This document shows positions 53,338 to 61,117 of a stretch of 64,000 nucleotides of DNA, in pieces. The DNA comes from Streptomyces sp. NBC_01788 (GTDB lineage Bacteria; Actinomycetota; Actinomycetes; Streptomycetales; Streptomycetaceae): positions 4,650,001 through 4,714,000 of the forward strand of contig NZ_CP109090.1 of NCBI RefSeq assembly GCF_035917575.1, given 5' to 3'. The notes under the pieces are model-generated. The model did no database searches, was not told the origin of the DNA, and worked only from the letters and a program-made list of their open reading frames with translations. Positions within the stretch are counted from its first letter, which is position 1. Each line of letters begins with the position of its first letter. The position numbers and the translations under genes were made by a program.

Positions 53338-54185
53338 AGATCCTTTGCGAGTTGGTGGATGAATACACGTGAGCGTTCGGGCCCGAGCGACGCGTCGTCC
53401 AGTGTACGGAAGAGTGTGCGAAAAACGCCGAGTTGAGCCTCAGAGTCGATGAAAGCGGTGCCGTGCGGCGCGTCGCGTACGGCCGTGTCCAACCTGGGAA
53501 CGGGGCCGCCCGCGAGCATCATGGCGCTCCAGGCCCCTCCGAAGCCGTCGAGGTCGAAGGGAATTACACGCACCGTGATGTGCTCCGACTCGGACAGCTC
53601 CAGGACGCGGTGGAGTTGAGCCTGTGAAACCGCGCGGTCACCTACCCTGATGCGCAGTGCCGCCTCATGGATGATCGCTTCATAAGGGGTGGGGCTCGAC
53701 CCTTCGAGGATCACCTTGCGTTGCATCCGGTGATGGACGCGCGGTTCGAGTTCCTCGTCGGGTAGCTCGGGGATTCTGGACGAGAAGGCGGCACGGGCGT
53801 AGGCGTCCGTCTGAAGCAGGCCGGGAATGAACAAGAACTCGACGTCGCGTCGATATGTTGAGTGGTGTTCCAACTCGGCGATGTCCAGGAACGGCGTCGG
53901 CAGAAGGCCTCTGAACTCCTCCCACCAGCCGCGCGTGCGGTCTGTCGCCATCGCGGTCAGCGCCGCGATCAAATCCGCGTCCGTGCAGGCGTAATGAGAG
54001 GCCAAGCGCCTAACGCGTTGCTCGCTCACCCCCGCGATTCCGGACTCGATCTGGCTCATCTGGACGGAGTTCACCCCCAGCAGGCTCGCTGCCTCGGTGG
54101 CCTTGAGGCCTGCGGCCTCACGTAGCTTCCGCAGCTCGGCGCCCAGGCGTGCCTGGCGTGTAGTGGGATGCCGTCTGGGCGGCAT
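53334..54185 (-). CDS. XRE-family regulator with DUF5753 domain (WhiJ-like)
   Basis: A 283-residue regulator. The helix-turn-helix (about 14-70) reads LGAELRKLREAAGLKATEAASLLGVNSVQMSQIESG (in part: LGVNSVQMSQIESG). A DUF5753 domain (about 100-280) follows, with GLLQTDAYARA, the HHRMQRKVIL segment, TVRVIPFD and the VFRTLFRTLDDASL end. ATG 54185 follows GGGAGGAAG. It heads a unit with two DUF397 genes and is divergent from an anti-sigma-like ATPase gene. This matches the gene set of whiJ-type loci, which influence development in Streptomyces. Confidence 0.9.
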   Translation of the reverse strand: MPPRRHPTTRQARLGAELRKLREAAGLKATEAASLLGVNSVQMSQIESGIAGVSEQRVRRLASHYACTDADLIAALTAMATDRTRGWWEEFRGLLPTPFLDIAELEHHSTYRRDVEFLFIPGLLQTDAYARAAFSSRIPELPDEELEPRVHHRMQRKVILEGSSPTPYEAIIHEAALRIRVGDRAVSQAQLHRVLELSESEHITVRVIPFDLDGFGGAWSAMMLAGGPVPRLDTAVRDAPHGTAFIDSEAQLGVFRTLFRTLDDASLGPERSRVFIHQLAKDL

Positions 54186-54347
54186 GACTTCCTCCCTGGC
54201 CTTCGACGTCCCGTTGCATGTGCCTCGTTCGGGGTCAGGTTACGGGATCCGCTTGCAGCGGAATAAATCTATGACCTACCGTCTGTCACGCGACGCACAC
54301 GCTGCGGAGCGATTCCTGACCCCTTGCCGTCCGAACGGAGTTGAGCC

Positions 54348-54761
54348 ATGCCCGAAGACGTGTCGGAACCCTGGGAATACTGCCTCTACATCCCCAACGA
54401 CCTCCGCGCCGTCACCGTCAGTCGGTGCACGCTCCGGCTGATTCTCACCATGCACGGGCTGATTCGGCTCGTCGACGTGGCCGAGTTGCTCGCGACCGAG
54501 CTGGTGTCCAATGCCGTACGGCACACCAAGGGGCCCGCCGCGCTGCGGCTGCGGTGGGCAGCGGGTGTACTGCGGATCGGGGCGTGGGGCGCCGACCCCG
54601 CGCCCCCCGAGCCGCCCGTCCCCCTGGAACGCGTGGGCGACGGAGAAGAGGGGCGCGGGCTGGCGCTCGTGCGGGCCTGTTCCGACCTGTGGGGCTGGCA
54701 GCCCCTGGCCAGGGAGGGCAACCGCGGCAAAATCGTCTGGTGCGAACTGGCCGCCGCGTAG
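54348..54761 (+). CDS. Anti-sigma-like ATP-binding protein (HATPase family)
   Basis: A 137-residue GHKL ATPase of the RsbW/SpoIIAB kind. The N-box is LLATELVSNAVRHT (with N55), and the G2 box GEEGRGLALVRAC lies about 99-111. A segment DDDP-like G1 motif is replaced by GAWGADP, so catalysis may be changed. ATG 54348 follows GAGTTGAGC, a moderate site. Such proteins bind sigma factors or anti-sigma antagonists and often neighbour XRE/DUF5753/DUF397 genes in Streptomyces. The 162-base gap before it is poorer in G+C than the surroundings. Confidence 0.85.
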   Translation: MPEDVSEPWEYCLYIPNDLRAVTVSRCTLRLILTMHGLIRLVDVAELLATELVSNAVRHTKGPAALRLRWAAGVLRIGAWGADPAPPEPPVPLERVGDGEEGRGLALVRACSDLWGWQPLAREGNRGKIVWCELAAA

Positions 54762-54914
54762 TGGAGGCTCAGGAGCTTGCACTCAGGTGTCGCCACGATC
54801 GAGAAGTCGCCCGCCCCGAGGATCCGCGAGGGTCTGAGTCGACGCTGCGCCGCATATGTCTGGTTCCGTCTCCCTATCCTCGACAGCGTCTCTTCTGAGC
54901 TCAGGCTGGGCAGC

Positions 54915-55559
54915 GTGACCTGTGTCCTTGAGCCGCTACGCATCGCCGAACACTCCGACTACCAGGTCGTGGAACGGGTGCTGCGGACCGCCGTGGCCGG
55001 GCTGGGTGAAGCCGAGACCGCAGAACGCATCCCGACCGGTTGGACCGCCCGTGCGGCATCGCTGGGACAGCAGGTCGCCCGTTCCCTCGGAGCATCGCCC
55101 GATGTCGGCATGTTCGTCGCGGTACGTGCGGACGGCGTCGAAGTCCGGACGGCCGAGGTCACACAGAGGACCGCGTTCAATCTGCAGGCCGCCACGCGTG
55201 CGCGCCTGCGCACGTTCGGCTCGCGGCGGGGACGTCTCAGCGGCCTGGTGGAGGGAAAGCATCGCTGTCCCCGGGCGGTGCTGCGCACCGAGGTCGGCGG
55301 GGAAGTGATTCCTGTCTATTTTGGTGATGATCTGGACACCGAGCTGCGGCGGGCCTGGCGACGTGACCGGGTGGAGGTCACCGGCGAGATCACCGAGAAC
55401 GCACAGGGCCAAGTGGTCCAGGTGCGCGCGACGGAGATCGAGCTCCTTCCGACAGAGCCGCAGCTCTCGGACGACGAACTGCGGGCGGGGTTCTGGCCGG
55501 ACATGACCGGCGGCCAGGACGCGGTGGACTATGTGGAGGCTCTGCGTGGGGGAAACTGA
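54915..55559 (+). CDS. Unassigned protein of the whiJ-like locus
   Basis: An ORF of 214 residues from GTG 54915 (upstream in-frame starts back to TTG 54777 are possible, but the region between looks non-coding). It has no recognised domain. The C-terminal part (about 120-214) is strand-rich (VILRTEVGGEVIPVYF-like, WRRDRVEVTGEITENAQGQVVQVRATEIELL) and ends in a DMTGGQDAVDYVEALRGG motif, which I recall as a common end among hypothetical proteins that sit near toxin-antitoxin or regulatory genes. No ribosome site is clear. Confidence 0.55.
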   Translation: MTCVLEPLRIAEHSDYQVVERVLRTAVAGLGEAETAERIPTGWTARAASLGQQVARSLGASPDVGMFVAVRADGVEVRTAEVTQRTAFNLQAATRARLRTFGSRRGRLSGLVEGKHRCPRAVLRTEVGGEVIPVYFGDDLDTELRRAWRRDRVEVTGEITENAQGQVVQVRATEIELLPTEPQLSDDELRAGFWPDMTGGQDAVDYVEALRGGN

Positions 55560-55626
55560 CCGCCCCGAGTCGGTCTGCTTCGAGTTCGGCGGCGCAGGGC
55601 TGTTCCCGGCCTCCGAGGTCGACTGA
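55531..55626 (+). CDS. Possible 31-residue ORF after the unassigned gene
   Basis: ATG 55531 (or GTG 55546) opens a short ORF that overlaps the end of the previous gene in another frame. It reads to a TGA at 55624-55626 and ends SVCFEFGGAGLFPASEVD. The overlap suggests coupling. It may equally be a remnant or a chance frame. Confidence 0.25.
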   Translation: MWRLCVGETDRPESVCFEFGGAGLFPASEVD

Positions 55627-55658
55627 CAGCGGTAGCGCGGCAGGTGAAGTGCGGCCCG

Positions 55659-55664
55659 TAGGGT
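55659..55664 (+). promoter_or_regulatory. -10 box of a probable leaderless acpS transcript
   Basis: TAGGGT at 55659-55664 lies 7 bases before the acpS ATG; no ribosome site is present. Confidence 0.5.
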
Positions 55665-55671
55665 GCTCCGC

Positions 55672-56043
55672 ATGAGCATCATCGGGGTCGGTATCGACGT
55701 GGCCGAGATCGACCGGTTCGCGGCGTCGCTGGAGCGGACGCCCGGACTGGCGACGCGGCTGTTCGTGGAGAGCGAGTTGCTGCTGCCCGGCGGCGGACGC
55801 CGGGGCATGGCGTCGCTGGCCGCCCGGTTCGCTGCCAAGGAGGCGCTCGCCAAGGCGCTCGGCGCGCCGGCCGGACTGCTGTGGACCGACGCGGAGGTGT
55901 ACGTCGAGGACTCCGGCCGGCCGCGGCTGCGGGTGAGCGGCACGGTCGCCGCCAAGGCCGCGGAACTGGGCGTCCGCTCCTGGCACCTGTCCCTGAGCCA
56001 CGACGCGGGCGTGGCGTCCGCCGTGGTGATCGCGGAGGGCTGA
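55672..56043 (+). CDS. acpS: Holo-[acyl-carrier-protein] synthase
   Basis: Transfers 4-phosphopantetheine from CoA to a serine of acyl carrier proteins, activating fatty-acid (and in Streptomyces some polyketide) synthesis. The 123-residue product has the catalytic [12 protein letters not shown] (Asp9) and [13 protein letters not shown] (Glu57) motifs and ends [21 protein letters not shown] 55672 is favoured by the -10 box 7 bases upstream. It is followed by nnr after 71 bases. Confidence 0.95.
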   Translation: MSIIGVGIDVAEIDRFAASLERTPGLATRLFVESELLLPGGGRRGMASLAARFAAKEALAKALGAPAGLLWTDAEVYVEDSGRPRLRVSGTVAAKAAELGVRSWHLSLSHDAGVASAVVIAEG

Positions 56044-56101
56044 CGCCCCCGCGTCACCGCTCCCGTCACCGGTCCGCGTGCGGGATCGGACGCATCCGGG
56101 G

Positions 56102-56107
56102 CAGACT
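56102..56107 (+). promoter_or_regulatory. -10 box of a probable leaderless nnr transcript
   Basis: CAGACT at 56102-56107 lies 7 bases before the nnr ATG, without a ribosome site. Confidence 0.4.
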
Positions 56108-56114
56108 CGACCGC

Positions 56115-57551
56115 ATGCGTACCGCGTACAGCGTTGAGACGGTCAGGACAGCCGAGCGCGCGCTCATGGCGAGGCTCCCCGACGGCGCCCTCATGCAGCG
56201 GGCCGCTGCCGGACTCGCCGCCGCGAGCGCGGACTTGCTCGGGCGGGTGTACGGACGCCGGGTGGTGCTGCTGGTCGGCAGCGGCGACAACGGCGGCGAC
56301 GCGCTGTACGCCGGAGCCCGACTGGCCCGGCGCGGCGCCGGGGTGACCGCCGTGCTGCTCGCGCCCGGCCGCACCCACCCCGGCGGCCTCGCCGCGCTGC
56401 GCCGGGCGGGCGGGAGCGTGGCCCCGGACGGCGCCGCCGGGGAGGCGATCGACCGGGCCGACCTCGTCGTCGACGGCATCGTCGGCATCGGCGGCAAGGG
56501 CGGCCTGCGCGCCGACGCCGCGCCACTGGCCGAGCGCGCGGCACGCTCCGGGGTGGCCGTCGTCGCCGTGGACCTGCCGAGCGGGGTGGACGCGGACTCC
56601 GGGCAGGTGCTGGGCGACGCCGTGCGCGCCGACCTGACCGTCACCTTCGGCACGCACAAGCCGGGGCTGCTCGTCGACCCGGCCCGCGAGTACGCCGGCA
56701 CGGTCCGCCTCATCGACATCGGCCTGGGCCCCGAGCTGCCCGCCGCACCCGAACTGGAGGCGCTCCAGCACGCCGACCTGGCCGCGCTGCTGCCGCAACC
56801 GGCCGCCGAGAGCGACAAGTACCGGCGCGGTGTCGTCGGCATCGCGGCGGGCTCGGCCCGCTATCCGGGCGCGGCCGTGCTCGCCGTGTCGGGCGCGCTG
56901 CGCGGCGGGGCGGGCGCGGTGCGGTACGTCGGCCCGGCCGGGCAGGCCGTCATCGCCCGCTTCCCGGAGACACTCGTGTCCGACCAGGGCCCGCACAGGG
57001 CCGGCCGCGTGCAGGCGTGGGTGGTGGGACCGGGCGCCGGGGACGACGCGGCCACCGTCGCCGAGGTGCTGGAGACCGACGTACCCGTATTGATCGACGC
57101 GGACGGGCTGCGCCTGGCCGACCGCGACGCCGTACGCGCCCGTACCGCCCCGACCCTGATGACCCCGCACGCCGGGGAGGCCGCGGCCCTGCTCGGGGTG
57201 GCCCGCGAGCAGGTCGAGGGCGCACGGCTGGCCTCCGTACGCGAACTCGCCGCCGCCTACCGGGCGACGGTCCTCCTCAAGGGCTCCACCACCCTCGTCG
57301 CCGACCCGGACGGCGGCCCCGTGCGGGTCAACCCGACCGGTACGTCCTGGCTCGCCACCGCCGGCAGCGGTGACGTGCTGTCAGGCCTGGCCGGCTCGTT
57401 GCTGGCCGCCGGTCTCCCCGCCCTGGACGCGGGCAGCGCGGCGGCCTATCTGCACGGACTGGCCGGCCGGATCGCCGCGCACGGCGCGCCGATCGGCGCC
57501 CACGACATCGCGGAGACCATCCCGAGGGCCTGGCGGGACGTACGGGACTGA
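56115..57551 (+). CDS. nnr: Bifunctional NAD(P)H-hydrate epimerase / ADP-dependent dehydratase
   Basis: Repairs hydrated NADH and NADPH. The 478-residue product has an N-terminal YjeF-N epimerase domain (about 1-215) with VLLVGSGDNGGDALY and VDLPSGVDADSG. A C-terminal ribokinase-like dehydratase domain (about 230-470) has RRGVVGIAAGS, TPHAGE and the catalytic Asp in TAGSGDVLSG. ATG 56115 is preferred, 7 bases after the -10 box CAGACT. Conserved order acpS-nnr-alr. Confidence 0.93.
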   Translation: MRTAYSVETVRTAERALMARLPDGALMQRAAAGLAAASADLLGRVYGRRVVLLVGSGDNGGDALYAGARLARRGAGVTAVLLAPGRTHPGGLAALRRAGGSVAPDGAAGEAIDRADLVVDGIVGIGGKGGLRADAAPLAERAARSGVAVVAVDLPSGVDADSGQVLGDAVRADLTVTFGTHKPGLLVDPAREYAGTVRLIDIGLGPELPAAPELEALQHADLAALLPQPAAESDKYRRGVVGIAAGSARYPGAAVLAVSGALRGGAGAVRYVGPAGQAVIARFPETLVSDQGPHRAGRVQAWVVGPGAGDDAATVAEVLETDVPVLIDADGLRLADRDAVRARTAPTLMTPHAGEAAALLGVAREQVEGARLASVRELAAAYRATVLLKGSTTLVADPDGGPVRVNPTGTSWLATAGSGDVLSGLAGSLLAAGLPALDAGSAAAYLHGLAGRIAAHGAPIGAHDIAETIPRAWRDVRD

Positions 57552-57641
57552 GCCGCCAAGGGGGCGCGGCGGCGTGACCGGGGCCGCCACCGACCCGCTT
57601 CTCGAAGGGCCGTCCGGTGCCTCTGAGACACTGGGGGCGCG

Positions 57642-58850
57642 ATGAACGACACAGCACACCCACAAACGGCGCCGCTGCGTGCCCGTGCCGAAATCGATCT
57701 GGCCGCCGTACGGGCCAACGTGCGGGCCCTGCGCGACCGCGTGTCCGGCGCCGCCGTCATGGCCGTGGTCAAGTCCGACGCCTACGGCCACGGCGCGGTC
57801 CCGTGCGCCCGCGCGGCCGTCGCGGCGGGGGCGACCTGGCTGGGCACCGCCACGCCCGAGGAGGCGTTCGCCCTGCGCGCGGCCGGTCTGCCGCCCGAGC
57901 GGGTGCGGATCATGTGCTGGCTGTGGACACCGGGCGGGCCCTGGCGGGAGGCGATCGAGGCCGACCTCGACATGTCCGTGAGCGACCTGTGGGCGCTGGC
58001 GGAGGTCCGCGAGGCCGCCCGGCAGGCCGGCCGTCCCGCACGCGTGCAGCTCAAGGCCGACACCGGACTCGGCCGCAACGGCTGCCAGCCCGCCGACTGG
58101 CCCGCGCTCGTCACCGAGGCCGTGCGCGCCGAGGCCGACGGTCTGATCCGGGTCACCGGGCTGTGGTCCCACTTCGCCTGCGCCGACGAGCCGGGCCACC
58201 CCTCCATCGCCGCGCAGCTCGCCCTCTTCCGCGAGATGACCGCCCACGCCGAACAGCGCGGTCTGCGCCCCGAGGTGCGGCACATCGCCAACTCGCCCGC
58301 CGCGCTCACCCTCCCCGAGAGCCACTTCGACCTCGTCCGCGCCGGAATCGCCGTCTACGGCGTCTCGCCCAGCGCCGAACTCGGCACCCCGGCCGACTTC
58401 GGGCTGCGCCCCGCCATGACCCTGTCCGCCTCGCTCGCCCTGGTGAAGCACGTGCCGGGCGGCCACGGCATCAGCTACGGGCACCACTACCTCACCCCCG
58501 GCGAGACCACCCTCGGCCTGGTGCCCGTCGGCTACGCGGACGGCATCCCACGGCACGCGTCCGGCACCGGGCCGGTCCTGGTCGGTGGCAAGTGGCGTAC
58601 GGTCGCCGGACGGGTCGCCATGGACCAGTTCGTGGTCGACCTCGGCGGCGACGAGCCCGAGATCGGTTCCGAGGCCGTGCTCTTCGGCCCCGGCGACCGC
58701 GGCGAGCCGACCGCCGAGGACTGGGCGCAGGCCGCCGGCACCATCGCGTACGAGATCGTCACGCGCATCGGATCGCGCGTCCCGCGCGTCTATGTCAACG
58801 AGGAGCAGGGCGGGGCAGAGGACGGGGAGCGGACCGCGCAGGACGGGTGA
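57642..58850 (+). CDS. alr: Alanine racemase
   Basis: Makes D-alanine for peptidoglycan with PLP. The 402-residue product has the PLP lysine K44 in AVVKSDAYGHG, the LKADTGLGRNG segment, and the C-terminal PVGYADGIPRHASG region leading to the second catalytic Tyr area. ATG 57642 is the family start; the region ahead lacks a strong ribosome site. It lies between nnr and a hydrolase, as in other actinobacteria. Confidence 0.96.
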   Translation: MNDTAHPQTAPLRARAEIDLAAVRANVRALRDRVSGAAVMAVVKSDAYGHGAVPCARAAVAAGATWLGTATPEEAFALRAAGLPPERVRIMCWLWTPGGPWREAIEADLDMSVSDLWALAEVREAARQAGRPARVQLKADTGLGRNGCQPADWPALVTEAVRAEADGLIRVTGLWSHFACADEPGHPSIAAQLALFREMTAHAEQRGLRPEVRHIANSPAALTLPESHFDLVRAGIAVYGVSPSAELGTPADFGLRPAMTLSASLALVKHVPGGHGISYGHHYLTPGETTLGLVPVGYADGIPRHASGTGPVLVGGKWRTVAGRVAMDQFVVDLGGDEPEIGSEAVLFGPGDRGEPTAEDWAQAAGTIAYEIVTRIGSRVPRVYVNEEQGGAEDGERTAQDG

Positions 58851-58945
58851 CCCGCGCGGACACCTGGGCGCGGCACGGCGGCACCCACCGGGGCCGGTGC
58901 CGGCCACTGAGGCGAACAGCAGTACGGCGAAAAGAGGAGCGGTAC

Positions 58946-60199
58946 GTGAGCGAGAGCAGTGCGGGGGCCGTCGCGAAGGCCGCCACGGCGGCCGTCGCCT
59001 CTGCCGCGGAGGCGGCCGGCGGCTGGCGTCGGGCGACCGGCATCGCCGGCGCGGCGATAGGCGTGGTGGCGGCGGGCGCCGCCGCCGGGGTCGCCATCGA
59101 ACGGATGACCGTCGGCCGCGGCATACGCCGCAAGGCCCGGCTCGCCCTGGACTCCGTGGGCCCCTACGGCGCCCTGCGCGGCACGCCGGGCAAGGCCCTG
59201 GCCGACGACGGCACCGAGCTCCACTACGAGGTCGACGACATCGACCCCGACGCCACCGCGAACCTCGGCCCGCGCCGCCGGCGGCTCTTCGGCCGCAAGG
59301 CCCCCGCCCCCGTCACCGTCGTCTTCAGCCACGGCTACTGCCTCAGCCAGGACTCGTGGCACTTCCAGCGCGCCGCCCTGCGCGGAGTCGTCCGCACCGT
59401 CCACTGGGACCAGCGCAGCCACGGCCGGTCCGCCCGGGGCCTCGCCCAGAGCCGTGACGGCGTGGAACTGACCATCGACCAGCTTGGCCGCGATCTGAAG
59501 GCCGTCATCGACGCCGCCGCTCCCGAGGGACCCCTCGTGCTCGTCGGGCACTCCATGGGCGGCATGACGATGATGGCGCTGGCCTCCCAGTACCCCGAGC
59601 TGATCCGCGAGCGGGTCGTCGCCACCGCCTTCGTCGGCACCTCCTCCGGACGGCTCGGCGAGGTCAACTTCGGACTGCCGGTGGCCGGCGTCAACGCGGT
59701 ACGACGGGTGCTCCCCGGCGTGCTCAAGGCGCTCGGGCAGCGCGCCGAGCTGGTGGAGAAGGGACGGCGGGCCACCGCGGACCTGTTCGCCGGCGTCATC
59801 AAGCGGTACTCGTTCGCCGGCCGGGACGTCGACCCGGCGGTCGCCCGGTTCGCCGAGCGGATGATCGAGAGCACACCGATCGACGTGGTCGCCGAGTTCT
59901 ACCCGGCCTTCACCGACCACGACAAGACCGAGGCGCTCGCCCTCTTCGCGGACATACCGGTGCTGGTCCTGGCCGGGGTGCAGGACCTGGTCACGCCCAG
60001 CGAGCACAGTGAGGCCATCGCCGGCCTGCTCCCCGAGGCGGAGCTGGTGCTGGTCCCGGACGCCGGTCACCTGGTGATCCTGGAGCACCCGGAGGTCGTC
60101 ACGGACCGCCTCGCCGACCTGCTCGCCCGCGCGGGCGCGGTCCCGGCAGGCACTACCGTTGACGGTTATGGAAGCACCAGCAGCACGGCACATCCCTGA
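58946..60199 (+). CDS. Alpha/beta hydrolase with N-terminal membrane anchor
   Basis: A 417-residue protein. An N-terminal hydrophobic stretch (about 28-52, GIAGAAIGVVAAGAAAGVAIE) anchors it, and the alpha/beta hydrolase domain follows. The nucleophile is Ser203 in VGHSMGG, with SHGYCLSQDSWHFQ as oxyanion region. The catalytic His is probably in DAGHLVILEHPE near the end. GTG 58946 follows AGAGGAG. The substrate is unknown. The end overlaps the start of tsaE by 32 bases. Confidence 0.88.
   Translation: MSESSAGAVAKAATAAVASAAEAAGGWRRATGIAGAAIGVVAAGAAAGVAIERMTVGRGIRRKARLALDSVGPYGALRGTPGKALADDGTELHYEVDDIDPDATANLGPRRRRLFGRKAPAPVTVVFSHGYCLSQDSWHFQRAALRGVVRTVHWDQRSHGRSARGLAQSRDGVELTIDQLGRDLKAVIDAAAPEGPLVLVGHSMGGMTMMALASQYPELIRERVVATAFVGTSSGRLGEVNFGLPVAGVNAVRRVLPGVLKALGQRAELVEKGRRATADLFAGVIKRYSFAGRDVDPAVARFAERMIESTPIDVVAEFYPAFTDHDKTEALALFADIPVLVLAGVQDLVTPSEHSEAIAGLLPEAELVLVPDAGHLVILEHPEVVTDRLADLLARAGAVPAGTTVDGYGSTSSTAHP
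60154..60159 (+). promoter_or_regulatory. -10 box of a probable leaderless tsaE transcript
   Basis: TACCGT at 60154-60159, inside the hydrolase gene, lies 8 bases before the tsaE ATG; no ribosome site is present. Confidence 0.4.
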
Positions 60200-60686
60200 C
60201 CCCGGGTCCGTCGAGATCACCGTCAACGCCCCCGAGCAGATGCGCGAGCTGGGCCGCCGGCTGGCCAAGCTGCTGCGCGCGGGCGACCTCGTGATGCTCA
60301 GCGGGGAGCTCGGCGCGGGCAAGACCACGCTGACCCGCGGCCTCGGCGAGGGGCTCGACGTGCGCGGCGCCGTCACCTCCCCGACCTTCGTGATCGCCCG
60401 GGTGCATCCCTCCCTGGGCGACGGCCCGCCGCTCGTGCACGCCGACGCCTACCGCCTGTCCGGCGGGCTCGACGAGATGGAGGACCTCGACCTCGACGTG
60501 TCGCTGCCGGAGTCGGTGGTCGTCGTGGAGTGGGGCGAGGGCAAGGTCGAGGAGCTGACCGACGACCGGCTCCAGGTCCTGATCCACCGGGCCGTCGGCG
60601 ACACCACGGACGAGGTGCGGCACGTGACGGTGACGGGTATCGGGGACCGGTGGTCCGCCGTCGACCTGGGCGTTCTGACCGCCTGA
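60168..60686 (+). CDS. tsaE: tRNA t6A biosynthesis ATPase TsaE
   Basis: ATPase that works with TsaB and TsaD in threonylcarbamoyl transfer to adenosine 37 of tRNAs. The 172-residue product has the Walker A GELGAGKTTLTRGL (about 46-59), SPTFV and the HADAYRLSGG and VVVEWGE segments. ATG 60168 was chosen over an upstream in-frame GTG because the -10-like box and family length fit. It overlaps the hydrolase end by 32 bases. Confidence 0.95.
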   Translation: MEAPAARHIPDPGSVEITVNAPEQMRELGRRLAKLLRAGDLVMLSGELGAGKTTLTRGLGEGLDVRGAVTSPTFVIARVHPSLGDGPPLVHADAYRLSGGLDEMEDLDLDVSLPESVVVVEWGEGKVEELTDDRLQVLIHRAVGDTTDEVRHVTVTGIGDRWSAVDLGVLTA

Positions 60687-60765
60687 GCGCCGCCCGGAGT
60701 TTCCGACAGGACGTCGGCAAATTCTTGCGCAGGGCGCTCCGGGCGTGGTCACATGGTGTTCAGCC

Positions 60766-60789
60766 CGTGGTTAGGCGCGCCTAACCACG
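60766..60789. promoter_or_regulatory. 24-bp perfect palindrome between tsaE and the 62-residue ORF
   Basis: The half CGTGGTTAGGCG is followed by its exact complement, so all 24 bases are symmetric. As RNA it would be a 10-bp stem with a 4-base loop. It lies 80 bases after tsaE and 27 before the 60817 gene; no T-run follows. It may be an operator or a terminator. Confidence 0.65.
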
Positions 60790-60816
60790 TCCGCCCCCGG
60801 CCCCCAGGAGGCGTCC

Positions 60817-61005
60817 ATGTCGGCCATGGAGAGCAACGAACACCAGCAGCGGCACCAGTCGAGGCCGCGGCCGTACGCGGTGGGCGGTGTGTCCATGCGT
60901 GACCTGCTGGCCTCCTGCGCCGCCGCCGACGCCGTCTCCCGGCCGCCACGCGCCCCGGAGCCCGCGGACCCCCGCACGGTGGGGGAGCCCCGCGAAGCGG
61001 CGTAA
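60817..61005 (+). CDS. Small protein of 62 residues, function unknown
   Basis: MSAMESNEHQQRHQSRPRPY, then AVGGVSMRDLLASCAAADAVS and a Pro/Ala-rich tail. A strong AGGAGG site (60808-60813 region) precedes the ATG at the right distance, and codon bias is typical for the organism, so it is probably real. No known domain. It stands alone between tsaE and a divergent-facing gene, behind a perfect palindrome. Confidence 0.7.
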   Translation: MSAMESNEHQQRHQSRPRPYAVGGVSMRDLLASCAAADAVSRPPRAPEPADPRTVGEPREAA

Positions 61006-61117
61006 CCCGATCGGCTGACTTGCGGACGACTGACTTCGGCGGCGGCGTGCCCGGCGGACGGCGGGCTCTCACGGAAGGTCGGTTCCGGTGGTCGGCCGTC
61101 CGGTGCTGCGACCGGCG

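Noticed and set aside
60766..60789. Palindrome as a DmdR/IdeR iron box
   Set aside because: The TTAGG and CCTAA arms are 4 bases apart, not the spacing of the 19-base iron box.
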